DNA of 64,000 nucleotides from Atopobiaceae bacterium (GCA_017533825.1 JAFWIE010000007.1:1-64000), one strand, 5' to 3'; shown: positions 1 to 7,745, numbered from the stretch's first letter. Program-made: numbers and translations. The notes: a model not told the origin generated them from the sequence alone.

Positions 1-163
1 CCATCGGTGGAACGAAAAACCCGTCCCCTGTTCCATCGGTGGAACGAAAAACCCGTCCCCTGTTCCATCGGTGGAACGAAAAACCCGTCCCCTGTTCCAT
101 CGGTGGAACGAAAAACCCGTCCCCTGTTCCATCGGTGGAACGAAAAACCCGTCCCCTGTTCCA
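1..163. repeat. 32-bp tandem repeat array, five abutting copies
   Basis: Five copies of one 32-bp unit start at 1, 33, 65, 97 and 129 with no spacer, followed by the first three bases of a sixth. Within each unit the ends TGGAAC and GTTCCA are complementary, so a transcript could form a hairpin per unit. The array may continue left of the window. It abuts the stop of the minus-strand gene at 170-1777, and the same unit recurs at 1942-2004 on the other side of that gene. Confidence 0.97.
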
Positions 164-169
164 GGACAC

Positions 170-1777
170 TCACGCCTCCACGATGCGGCAGGTGTGCTCC
201 TTGGTCCTGACGTCGTAGGTGACGGCCACCACGAGGATCGGCACGCCCAGGTCGCGCAGGACCTGGGGGCAGTCGCGTTCGAACACCTGGTCGACGGCCG
301 CGCGCACAGGCTTATCCCACTTGAGCTCCACGAGCAGTGCCGGCCGGTCCGTGCCCGCCCTCGGCAGGTAGGCCACGTCGGCGAAGCCTCGGCCGGAGGG
401 CAGCTCATCCACGCACGCCCAGTCGTCGACAGCCGCCACGAGCGCAGCCTTCACGACGGCACGCAGCGCCTGCTCGTCGTTGTAGTGCAGCGGCGAGCAG
501 GCCACGTCGTGAGCACGCCCGATGGCGGCGGCCACCGCCTCCCCGTCCCCGGCCACCACGTCCTCCACGAGCCGCGTGGAGTCGCGCATGACGCGGGCGA
601 GCCTCGGGTGGCGGCTCTCCTCCGCCGCGCGCCTCAGCTCCCCGCGCACCTCCTCGTTGGGCACGTGAGCACGCTTGGCGTCGATGTCGAAGCACAGATA
701 GCCCAGGTGCACAAGCAGGGTGAGCGCGTCGTCGCGGCTGGCCACGGCGGCCATGTCGTTCTGGAACTTGTACGGGTCGACGCGCAGCTCCTCTCCGCCG
801 ATAGCGCGCAGCACGTCGGCCTGCAGGCCGTCGAAGTCCATATCGATGTAGCGCCGCAGCTCCTCGAAGGTCTCGGTGGAGGGCCAGTAGGAACCGGTCC
901 TGCGCCTGGCGCAGGCGCGCATTACCGAGTAGGGGGCGTATGTCGCAACGTGGTCGGGCTCACCAGGCGCGGGATCGAACGCCGGCAGGTCGTATCCGTC
1001 GTACCAGCGATGCACGTCGGTCAAATCCAAGCCACGCTTGGCGCAGAGCCGTTCCACCTCGTGCTCGTTGAAGCCCACGTACGGCACGTACTGGCCGGGG
1101 TCGACCATCGTGTACTCGTCGAAGTCCGAGACGGCGCTCTGGTGGGCGTACTTCTTGATGGGCAGGATTCCGGTCATGTAGGCGCCGGCAACGACCTCGG
1201 CGGTGAGATTCGCGTTCTTGAAGATGCTCCGCAGCCAGTCGGCGTAGGCATCCTGCGCGGCGGTGTTCCCCTGCGCCAGGCGGTAGGGCGCGTCCCACTC
1301 GTCGATGACGAAGACGAACTTTCGGCCGGTTGTCTGCACAGTGTCCCAGAGGGCAGAGGCCACCTCGGATTTCTTGTTCGACGCACCCGACCCGGCACCC
1401 GGCGCCAGTTCCCGCAGCTCGGGCAGCACCGCGTGCGCAATAGCAGCAACCGCGTCTGCGCCCTCCGCGGCCTGCATGATGCCCGCCATGTCGAGGCGCA
1501 GCACGTTGAACGCGTTGAGGTTGGCGTCCCACCCCTCTTGCCGCGCAACGTCGCGGCCCTCAAAGAGCGCCCGCGAGTCGCAACCGCAGCTGTAGAACGC
1601 TGCGAGCGACTGTGCCGCGTAGCTCTTGCCGAATCGCCTGGGGCGGCTCACCATCACGAGGTTCCTCGGACCGTTGAGCGTGGAGTCGAAGAGCGAGACG
1701 AGCCCCGTCTTGTCCACGTACTCCTCGCCGACTATTCTCGTGAATCCCTCGTTGCCCGGGTTTACGTAGCGCCCCAT
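170..1777 (-). CDS. AAA-ATPase-like / PD-(D/E)XK nuclease-like protein (first copy)
   Basis: The 535-residue protein has the layout of the predicted AAA-ATPase family (PF09820) with a C-terminal PD-(D/E)XK nuclease-like domain (PF08011). Visible motifs in order are VDKT near residue 23, a P-loop-like SRPRRFGKS near 45, a Walker-B-like FVIDEWDAPY near 160, a sensor-like AYMTGI, WYDGY, and near residue 484 the nuclease signature FADVAYLP followed by VELKW. The start is ATG at 1777 with GAGGAGG-type bases upstream. Its 3' end abuts the tandem repeat array and its 5' side carries an inverted pair of the same repeat. It is divergent from a distant relative at 2094-3701. The biological role of the family is not established; the start is fairly secure. 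Confidence 0.88.
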   Translation of the reverse strand: MGRYVNPGNEGFTRIVGEEYVDKTGLVSLFDSTLNGPRNLVMVSRPRRFGKSYAAQSLAAFYSCGCDSRALFEGRDVARQEGWDANLNAFNVLRLDMAGIMQAAEGADAVAAIAHAVLPELRELAPGAGSGASNKKSEVASALWDTVQTTGRKFVFVIDEWDAPYRLAQGNTAAQDAYADWLRSIFKNANLTAEVVAGAYMTGILPIKKYAHQSAVSDFDEYTMVDPGQYVPYVGFNEHEVERLCAKRGLDLTDVHRWYDGYDLPAFDPAPGEPDHVATYAPYSVMRACARRRTGSYWPSTETFEELRRYIDMDFDGLQADVLRAIGGEELRVDPYKFQNDMAAVASRDDALTLLVHLGYLCFDIDAKRAHVPNEEVRGELRRAAEESRHPRLARVMRDSTRLVEDVVAGDGEAVAAAIGRAHDVACSPLHYNDEQALRAVVKAALVAAVDDWACVDELPSGRGFADVAYLPRAGTDRPALLVELKWDKPVRAAVDQVFERDCPQVLRDLGVPILVVAVTYDVRTKEHTCRIVEA

Positions 1778-1941
1778 GTCGCGTTCCCTCCTCGCCCGCT
1801 CAGCCCGCGCACATTATACCTCGTGGCAAGGGACTCCACCGGGGGCTGGCCACCGTACGCAGGGGTGCGCCCGCCGGCGCGTCCCGTGCCGCTCGCGGGC
1901 AGTGGCGGACGGATTGGCGTGAAACGCTGTGCCACCTGCGA

Positions 1942-2004
1942 TGGAACAGGGGACGGGTTTTTCGTTCCACCATCGGTGGAACGAAAAACCCGTCCCCTGT
2001 TCCA
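1942..2004. repeat. Perfect 63-bp inverted repeat made of two head-to-head repeat units
   Basis: Two copies of the 32-bp unit seen at 1-163 lie head to head. The arms 1942-1971 and 1975-2004 are exact reverse complements (30 bp) around the three bases ATC. It sits in the gap between the two divergent AAA-ATPase-like genes, so a simple terminator role is unlikely; cruciform, operator or mobile-repeat roles are possible. Confidence 0.96.
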
Positions 2005-2093
2005 GGGTCGCTCTGCGTCCTCAGCAGGGCCCCTCCCGGTCGCCGTCACGCGTGCTAAAATTGGGGCGAAGAACTCCGTCGGGAGGGGGCGCC

Positions 2094-3701
2094 ATGGACC
2101 GCAAGCTGCCCATAGGGATCCAGAGCTTCGAGAGCATGCGGTGGGACGGCTACGTGTACGTCGACAAGACCGCCTACGTATACAAGCTCGTGCACGAGGG
2201 CAAGCCCTACTTCCTCAGCCGCCCGCGCCGCTTCGGCAAGAGCCTGCTGGTCTCCACCATGCGCGCCTACCTCGAGGGTAGGCGCGAGCTCTTCTCGGGG
2301 CTCGAGATCGAGCGTCTGGAGGAGGGGGCCGCCGTGCGGGAGGGCCGCGAGCCGTGGGTGGCGCGGCCGGTGTTCCACTTCGACCTCACGGGCCAGGACT
2401 ACCGTGCGGTGGCGCTCGAGGACGTGCTGGGCGAGCAGCTCGCGCGCTGGGAGAGGACCTACGGCGCGAGCGGCTCCGTCACGCTCGGCGGCCGGTTCCA
2501 GGACCTGCTCGAGGCGGCCCACGCGCAATCCGGCCACCGCGCGGCCGTGCTCGTGGACGAGTACGACAAGCCGCTTCTGGACGTGATGGAGGACGAGGGC
2601 CTGCTCGAGCGCAACAGGGACGTGCTCAAGGGGTTCTTCTCGGTCCTGAAGAAGGCCGACGAGCACCTGAGGTTCGCGTTCATAACCGGCGTCACCACGT
2701 TCTCCAAGGTGTCCATCTTCAGCGACCTCAACCAGCTGAGGGACATATCCTTCAGCCGGGACTACGCGGGGATGTGCGGCATCACGGAGGTCGAGCTGCT
2801 GGCGGCCTTCGAGCCGGAGCTCGACGCCCTGGCGGCGCAGCTCGGATTGGGCCACGACGAATGCCTCGCCGCCCTTCGCGCGCAGTACGACGGGTACTGC
2901 TTCCACCCGGACGGGCCGAGGGCGTCGTGCGGCGAGCCCGACGGGCGCAGGGTGTACAACCCGTTCAGCCTGCTCAGCGCTCTGACGGAGCGCAATCTCG
3001 GCTTCTGGTGGTTCGAGACGGGCACGCCGACGTTCCTCGTGAGGCGCCTGCGCGACGCGGAGCTCGACCCCAAGAGGCTCACCGACGGCACAATCTACGC
3101 TACGGCGAGGCGCCTCTCCGACTACCGCGCCGATGACCCGGACCCCATCCCGCTCATGTTCCAGGCGGGCTACCTCACGATCCGCGCGTATCAGGCGAGG
3201 ACGCGGCGCTACCAGCTCGCCGTCCCCAACGGGGAGGTGCGCGACGGCCTAGAGGAGAGCCTGCTGCCCGCATGGGCACCCGGCTACTCCGAGGCGCGCG
3301 GCACGGACGTGTACTCGCTGCTCGACCTCGTCGAGGCAGGCGACGCGGAGGGCATGCGCGACGTGCTGGCGGCCCTCTTCGCGTCGATCCCCTACACCCG
3401 CGAGGACGACCCCTTTGAGAACTACTTCCAGGCCGTGATCTGGCTCGTGTTCGCCCTTCTGGGGCGCTACGTGCGGTGCGAGGTGCGCCAGGCGCGCGGC
3501 CGCGCGGACGTCGTCGTCGAGGCCCGCGAGCACGTGTACGTGATGGAGCTCAAGCGCGACGGCACCGCGGCCGATGCCCTCGCGCAGATAGAGGCCAACG
3601 GCTACGCCGCGCCCTTCTCGGCGGACCCGCGGCAGGTGCACCTCATCGGCTGCTCCTTCGATTCTAGGACGCGCCTGCTCGCAGATTGGGAGGAGCGCTA
3701 G
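2094..3701 (+). CDS. AAA-ATPase-like / PD-(D/E)XK nuclease-like protein (second copy)
   Basis: The 535-residue protein belongs to the same predicted AAA-ATPase family (PF09820 plus PF08011) as the divergent neighbour but is a distant relative. Motifs: YVDKTAY near residue 22, P-loop-like SRPRRFGKS near 42, VLVDEYDKPLL near 155, ITGVTTFSK, QYDGY, YNPFSLL, and C-terminal RADVVVEA followed by VMELK near residue 485 as the nuclease core. ATG at 2094 was chosen because GGGAGGGGG lies seven bases upstream and a TAAAAT box is at 2056-2061; the reading frame is open further upstream but runs through the inverted repeat. Both divergent genes are exactly 1608 bp. No signal peptide. Physiological role is unknown. 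Confidence 0.9.
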   Translation: MDRKLPIGIQSFESMRWDGYVYVDKTAYVYKLVHEGKPYFLSRPRRFGKSLLVSTMRAYLEGRRELFSGLEIERLEEGAAVREGREPWVARPVFHFDLTGQDYRAVALEDVLGEQLARWERTYGASGSVTLGGRFQDLLEAAHAQSGHRAAVLVDEYDKPLLDVMEDEGLLERNRDVLKGFFSVLKKADEHLRFAFITGVTTFSKVSIFSDLNQLRDISFSRDYAGMCGITEVELLAAFEPELDALAAQLGLGHDECLAALRAQYDGYCFHPDGPRASCGEPDGRRVYNPFSLLSALTERNLGFWWFETGTPTFLVRRLRDAELDPKRLTDGTIYATARRLSDYRADDPDPIPLMFQAGYLTIRAYQARTRRYQLAVPNGEVRDGLEESLLPAWAPGYSEARGTDVYSLLDLVEAGDAEGMRDVLAALFASIPYTREDDPFENYFQAVIWLVFALLGRYVRCEVRQARGRADVVVEAREHVYVMELKRDGTAADALAQIEANGYAAPFSADPRQVHLIGCSFDSRTRLLADWEER

Positions 3702-4171
3702 CGCCTCGGTCCGGTCCGAGCGGGGTGGGCCGTTCGGCGATGTATGAGCTGCAATCATGTAAGAGTGTTGACAATTTCAGGGCACGGGGTGTCAGGGCAC
3801 GGAGTCGTTGGGACGGTCTCCAACCTTAGGGCATGGACAGCCTGCCCAGATGCGTCCCGGGGCATACACTGAATCGACCGCCATTAGGAACAATGCAGAG
3901 CCAAGATTAGCCTCAGACAGTAGCTCAACCGGCGGCATGGGTTCCGAAGAGTTCCGAAGCCAGTGCCGAAGATGGCTCTTCTCGGCACTCACAAAGCCCG
4001 AGGAGAGTGTATACACCCATCTATTGAATACACCCATCTATTGAACAGAGGCTTGGCAAGAACTTCGGAAATCGCAGATGCAGTGGCGCTCAGTCCGCGC
4101 GGCACGCTCAAAGCCCTAAAACGCCTCGAAGAGAAACAGTTTTGGAAGGTGTGCATGGCAACTGGACAGAT
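3702..4171. other. Gene-poor stretch with an HTH-like remnant
   Basis: No convincing intact gene is visible. Around 4050-4135 one plus-strand frame reads like a winged-helix segment (LARTSEIADAVALSPRG, then TLKALKRLEE), suggesting the remnant of a DNA-binding gene, but it lacks a plausible start and is short. Base use is more AT-rich than the flanking genes. The stretch leads directly into the decayed DUF4417-type gene. Confidence 0.5.
4012..4045. repeat. 17-bp tandem duplication
   Basis: The 17 bases 4012-4028 are repeated exactly at 4029-4045. This looks like a local slippage or insertion scar inside decaying sequence. Confidence 0.95.
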
Positions 4172-4795
4172 ATGAAAACTGGCGTGAACTTCCGTAAGGA
4201 GGAGTCTGGCGCGCCTCGTTTCCCTGCGATGGCCATTGGGGCATTCCGGTTGTAAAGAAGCAAGCGTTGGCGGAGGGACCCATAGAGCTTGTCTCATATG
4301 CGGATACGCGTACCCACGATCTTTATGCGAACACACCCAAGGGTGTCCATTTCTTCATTGACGATCCGCGCTTTGAGGGGGTCTATCGCAACTACGAGAG
4401 ACCTGTGGCAAAGCTCTCCCAGTATCGCTTCCTGCTCACGCCCGATAACTCGATATACGCGGACATGAAGCCTTGGCGACAGTTGCGTAGCGTGGGCGAG
4501 AGCCGCTGGTGCGGAGCATATTGGCAAAGTCGCGGACTCACGGTGTACCCTACCGTGAGCTAGGGGCCACCTCGGACCTACGAGTTTTGCTTCTCTGGAA
4601 TCGAGCGACACTCGACGGTTGCAATCGCTACCTATGCGTGTCCAGCGGGAAAGAGGCCTTTACCTTCCGGGCTATCGGGAAATGATTCGTGCTCTTGATT
4701 CCGAGCATATTATCTGTCTCGGGGAGCCGTTTCCCGAAATGCGGGAAGTGGACATAGTCGTGGACGAGCGCTCGGCACGAAGGACGGTGCGTTGA
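4172..4795 (+). pseudogene. Decayed DUF4417-type gene (one nonsense codon, several frameshifts)
   Basis: Joining three frames reconstructs a DUF4417-like protein of unknown function. ATG 4172 opens MKTGVNFRKEESGAPRFP; near 4222 the reading shifts to the frame coding GHWGIPVVKK, then KGVHFFIDDPRFEGV, LLTPDNSIYADM and RWCGAYWQ. At 4561 a TAG stands where the family normally has Trp (VYPTVS-stop), after which the same frame continues TYEFCFSGIERHSTVAIATY. Near 4645-4670 two more frame changes give GKEAFTF and then GYREMIRALDSEHIICL, ending at TGA 4793-4795. DUF4417 assignment rests on remembered family motifs. The multiple lesions make expression of a full protein implausible. Confidence 0.75.
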
Positions 4796-4885
4796 CATGG
4801 GCGGACGGAGGATGACGTCCGCGCGGGCATGGAGGCAGGCGTGCTCTCCTGCGAGGACTACTTCGTCCTTCCCTGACGGTCCGGG

Positions 4886-4953
4886 GGTCCACTGGGGGGT
4901 AGCCCCCTGATGGACGTGGTCCACTGGGGGGCTATCCCCCAGTGGACCACGTC
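4886..4953. repeat. Palindromic intergenic element with an 18-bp perfect stem
   Basis: Bases 4913-4930 and 4936-4953 form an 18-bp perfect stem around a five-base loop (GCTAT). A partial copy of the same motif (GGTCCACTGGGGG) precedes it at 4886. No T-run follows, so it is a repeat element rather than a textbook terminator. A degenerate relative lies at 43023-43078. Confidence 0.9.
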
Positions 4954-4982
4954 GGCTGTCTAACGTGCCCGTGGCTAATACG

Positions 4983-5058
4983 TGGTTTTGCGCCCTCGAC
5001 TCGAACGAGGATCTCCGCCGTGTGAGGGCGGTATCCTACCCATTTGGACGAGCGCAAT
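4983..5058 (-). tRNA. tRNA with anticodon CAC (Val), Glu-like body
   Basis: A 76-base cloverleaf reads on the minus strand: acceptor ATTGCGC/GCGCAAA (the outermost pair is A-A, a mismatch), D stem GTCC/GGAT with loop containing GGG, anticodon stem CCGCC/GGCGG with loop CTCACAC (anticodon CAC, valine), four-base variable region, T stem CCTCG/CGAGG with loop TTCGAGT, then A and an encoded CCA. The D arm (TCGTC...GGATACC) and anticodon stem resemble bacterial tRNA-Glu rather than tRNA-Val. It may be a working tRNA-Val(CAC), an anticodon-switched tRNA or a degenerating copy; the A-A end pair argues for caution. Confidence 0.72.
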
Positions 5059-5074
5059 AAAAGTAACGGACACT

Positions 5075-5277
5075 AACGACTGCCGACCGATTCTCATGCT
5101 AGCATAGCCGGTCCGAGCTTGACGAGAAGCGCGGCCTGCGGCATGCTCGTATCGGCAGTCGTTGCATCGGTTCCTTTTATGCCTTCCACGCAGGAGGTGC
5201 GGGTTCGAGTCCCGCCGGGCGAAAGCCCGTAGCTTAACTGGTTAGAGCGCCTTAAGTTTCCGATGCGTTGGACAGCC
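5075..5277 (+). ncRNA. Structured RNA-like element containing a circularly permuted tRNA
   Basis: In 5'-3' order the sequence holds a tRNA 3' half (anticodon-stem strand GCAGG 5190-5194, variable AGGT, T stem GCGGG/CCCGC 5199-5215 with loop TTCGAGT, acceptor strand CGGGC 5216-5220), a GAAA tetraloop 5221-5224, then the 5' half (acceptor GCCCG 5225-5229, TA, D stem GCTT/GAGC with loop AACTGGTTA 5232-5248, G, CCT 5250-5252 that pairs with AGG). This core is enclosed by a 7-bp helix GCATCGG 5164-5170 / CCGATGC 5260-5266. Directly adjoining it is a perfect 12-bp helix 5075-5086 / 5152-5163, which can alternatively extend the closing helix (5154-5160 with 5271-5277). No CCA end exists, so it cannot be aminoacylated as drawn. 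No promoter is assigned. Confidence 0.6.
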
Positions 5278-5357
5278 ACTTTCGGGGCGTCTCGGGCACT
5301 GCTCGCGGCGCCCCATTAATCGATGCGAACGTCCGCCGCGGCAAGAGGGGAGCAACC

Positions 5358-6776
5358 ATGGAGACCAAACGATGCGACGTGCTCATCGTTGGCGCGGGAC
5401 CTGCGGGCATCTTCTGTGCGTTGGGGCTGCTCGGCAGGGGTGTCGCGCGCCACATCACCATCGTGGAACGCGGACTGCCCATTGAGCGTAGGAGCTGCCC
5501 GAAGGAGCGCACGGGGTGTTGCGTCGGCTGCAACCCGTGCCGCATCACGACGGGCTTCAGTGGGGCGGGGGCCTTCTCGGACGGCAAACTCTCGCTTTCG
5601 TACGAGGTGGGCGGCGACCTGCCCGAGCTTATCGGCGTCGCCCGCGCGCAGGAGACCATCGACCGCTGCGACCGCATCTACCTCGACTTCGGCGCGGACC
5701 CACGCGTGGAGGGCGTCGAGCATCCCGACGAGATAGCCCGCATTCGCCGACGGGCGATACGGGCGGGTCTCAAGCTCGTCGACTGTCCCATCCGGCACCT
5801 CGGGACCGAGCGCGCACAGATCCTCTATGGACGCATCCAGCATCACCTTGCCGAGGCGGGCGTGGAGATGCTCTTTGAGCACGAATGTCTCGACCTGCTC
5901 GTTGATGGCGGTGCCAGAGGGACGACGTGCGTGGGGGCAGTGGTGCGCGACGCGCGGGGGTCGGCGAGTGCGGAACCGTTCCGAATCTTGGCCAGAGAGA
6001 CAATCGTGGCTGTCGGTCGGCGTGGCGCTGCCTGGCTCGCTCGGATGTGCGAGGAGCATGGCATCGGGCACGAGCCCGGTCCCATGGACATGGGCGTGCG
6101 CGTTGAGGTGCGCAACGAGGTGATGGACGACGTCAACAACGTGCTCTACGAGAGCAAGCTGGTGGGCTACCCCAACCCCTTCCGCGACAAGGTGCGCACG
6201 TTCTGCCAAAACCCCGGCGGCTTCGTGAGCCAAGAGAACTACGACGGCAAGCTGGCGGTGGTCAACGGACACAGCTACAAAGACAAGAAGAGCAACAACA
6301 CCAACCTTGCGGTGCTCGCGACGCAGCACTTCCGCGAACCGTTCGACCGGCCCATCGCGTACTCCCAGCAGGTTGGCCATCTGGTGAACATGCTTGGTGC
6401 GGGGAACATCCTCGTGCAGCGCTTCGGGGACATTCTCGACGGCAAGCGGACGTGGGCGGAGGAGCTCACGCGTTCGAACGTGGTGCCGACGCTGCCCGAT
6501 GCGGAGCCTGGCGACATCACGAGCGCGTTGCCCTATCGCACGATGACCGACATCGTGGAGTTCATCAAGGCCGTCGACCTCGTGGTTCCGGGCTTTGCGG
6601 CCGAGGAGACGCTGCTCTACGCGCCCGAGCTCAAGTTCTATAGCAACCGCGTGCGCATGGACACGGACTTCAACACCTCAGTGCAGCGCCTGCACTGCCT
6701 CGGCGACAGCTCCGGCTGGACGCGCGGCCTCATGATGGCGAGCGTGATGGGCCTGCTCATGGGCGAGCGCCTGTGA
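5358..6776 (+). CDS. FAD-dependent NAD(FAD)-utilizing dehydrogenase (COG2509-like)
   Basis: The 472-residue protein begins with a Rossmann FAD-binding fold, DVLIVGAGPAGIFCALGLL at residues 6-24. A cysteine-rich stretch follows (RSCPKERTGCCVGCNPCR, near residues 43-60) and then GFSGAGAFSDGKLSLS, both typical of the uncharacterised NAD(FAD)-utilizing dehydrogenase group. A C-terminal FAD-contact segment (LGDSSGWTRGLMMASVMG) closes the fold. The substrate is unknown. ATG 5358 is preceded by AGAGGGGAG at 5345-5352; the frame is open further upstream, but that part overlaps the permuted-tRNA element and has no ribosome site. Cytoplasmic by absence of signal or membrane segments. Confidence 0.88.
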   Translation: METKRCDVLIVGAGPAGIFCALGLLGRGVARHITIVERGLPIERRSCPKERTGCCVGCNPCRITTGFSGAGAFSDGKLSLSYEVGGDLPELIGVARAQETIDRCDRIYLDFGADPRVEGVEHPDEIARIRRRAIRAGLKLVDCPIRHLGTERAQILYGRIQHHLAEAGVEMLFEHECLDLLVDGGARGTTCVGAVVRDARGSASAEPFRILARETIVAVGRRGAAWLARMCEEHGIGHEPGPMDMGVRVEVRNEVMDDVNNVLYESKLVGYPNPFRDKVRTFCQNPGGFVSQENYDGKLAVVNGHSYKDKKSNNTNLAVLATQHFREPFDRPIAYSQQVGHLVNMLGAGNILVQRFGDILDGKRTWAEELTRSNVVPTLPDAEPGDITSALPYRTMTDIVEFIKAVDLVVPGFAAEETLLYAPELKFYSNRVRMDTDFNTSVQRLHCLGDSSGWTRGLMMASVMGLLMGERL

Positions 6777-6847
6777 CGGTCCTTGAGGTGACGTCCTGCC
6801 GCGAGGTGCAGGCGATGTTCCTCGGAGAGCGCGTCTCTCTAAGGGCA

Positions 6848-7591
6848 TCAGTTCAGGAGGTGCGCGCGAACGGCTTCGAGGTGGGCATAGGGGACCTTGC
6901 ACGATTCGAGAAACGCGCGCACGGAACCATGGTTCGCGACGAGCGTGTCGTAGACGATGGAGACCGCCTCCATGCGCGAGCGCAGCAGGTAGGCGAAGAA
7001 GTCCCCATGGCGCTTGGCCTCGGGCGTCGCACCGGTGCTGCAATACGCACGCACGACCTTGTCGACGGTCCGCTTCTGGCCGAAGGAGTAGCAGTAGTCG
7101 GCAACGATTTGTTCGCGTGGGACGTCAACGAGTCCGAGCAGCATCAGCGCGAGCATGCCAGTGCGGTCCATGCCCGCCGCACAGTGGAAGAGCACGCACT
7201 CGTCGCGCTGTGCCTCCGCGCAGAATGCAAAGGCGCGCCGAATGGCGTCATCGGTTGCGAGCATGTGCAGATAGCTCGTGACGAGGTAGTTGTGCGTGTC
7301 GTGCGCGGGCATCATCGTGGGCGAGGAGATGTCCACGTCGTAGAGGCCGACGTTCTCCCACGTCACCCAGGGAAGATGTGCGAAGCGACAGGTAGCACGC
7401 GGCGATTCCCCAGCACTGCGTAAGTCGAGCACGCGCCGCACGCCCCAGCGCTGGAGGTTCTTCAAATCCCGAGCGTTGACGGCCGACGTGCTCCCACAAC
7501 GCAGGAACCGATGCGCGACCGTAGGACCGAGAGGCGTGTCGTAGCCGCCTAGGTCGCGGATGTTGGCGATGGAGTGTATGTCGAGCTTCAT
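6848..7591 (-). CDS. Tyrosine-protein phosphatase (Y_phosphatase3 family)
   Basis: The 247-residue protein starts with the family's NIRDLGGY signature (residues 10-17) and carries the catalytic loop HCAAGMDRTG with nucleophile Cys137 and phosphate-binding Arg143. RSAGE near 59-63 fits the DLRS motif of the group. It probably removes phosphate from tyrosine or phosphoinositide-type substrates in the cytoplasm. ATG 7591 has GAGGAGGG just upstream, and upstream in-frame sequence is a low-complexity GG/CC-rich repeat, so the longer reading was rejected. It is convergent with the FAD oxidoreductase gene, whose stop is 71 bases from its own. Confidence 0.92.
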   Translation of the reverse strand: MKLDIHSIANIRDLGGYDTPLGPTVAHRFLRCGSTSAVNARDLKNLQRWGVRRVLDLRSAGESPRATCRFAHLPWVTWENVGLYDVDISSPTMMPAHDTHNYLVTSYLHMLATDDAIRRAFAFCAEAQRDECVLFHCAAGMDRTGMLALMLLGLVDVPREQIVADYCYSFGQKRTVDKVVRAYCSTGATPEAKRHGDFFAYLLRSRMEAVSIVYDTLVANHGSVRAFLESCKVPYAHLEAVRAHLLN

Positions 7592-7611
7592 GGTTACCCT
7601 CCTCGCTGGGC

Positions 7612-7687
7612 CACTCTCCCCTAGGGGACCGTGCCCCGGGGATTGTTCCCCGAGGAATCCGTTCTCCAAGGGATCGTTCCCCAAGGA
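7612..7687. repeat. Cluster of about five GG/CC-rich degenerate units
   Basis: Between the divergent phosphatase and proA genes lie about five units of 14-16 bases each opening with CCCC or CTCC and containing AGGGG, GGGG, GAGGAA or AAGG followed by TTGTTCC-like spacers. Similar blocks occur at 27139-27270. No function can be assigned; each unit is a short imperfect palindrome. Confidence 0.7.
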
Positions 7688-7745
7688 AAGCTGGCCTTCA
7701 GGGGTCCAATTGTCGCTGACATCCATGGTAGCGCCTAACACCCGT

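Noticed and set aside
1..163. CRISPR array
   Set aside because: The repeats abut with no spacers at all, and no cas gene is present.
5154..5277. Two-piece (permuted) tmRNA
   Set aside because: There is no tag-peptide frame and the D-arm is a full canonical tRNA D-arm, which tmRNA lacks.
5075..5277. Group I intron around the tRNA halves
   Set aside because: I could not identify the P3/P7 core or a conserved G-binding site, and the total length is too short.
6773..7423. 216-codon open frame on the plus strand
   Set aside because: It is antisense to the tyrosine phosphatase, which has a clear catalytic motif.
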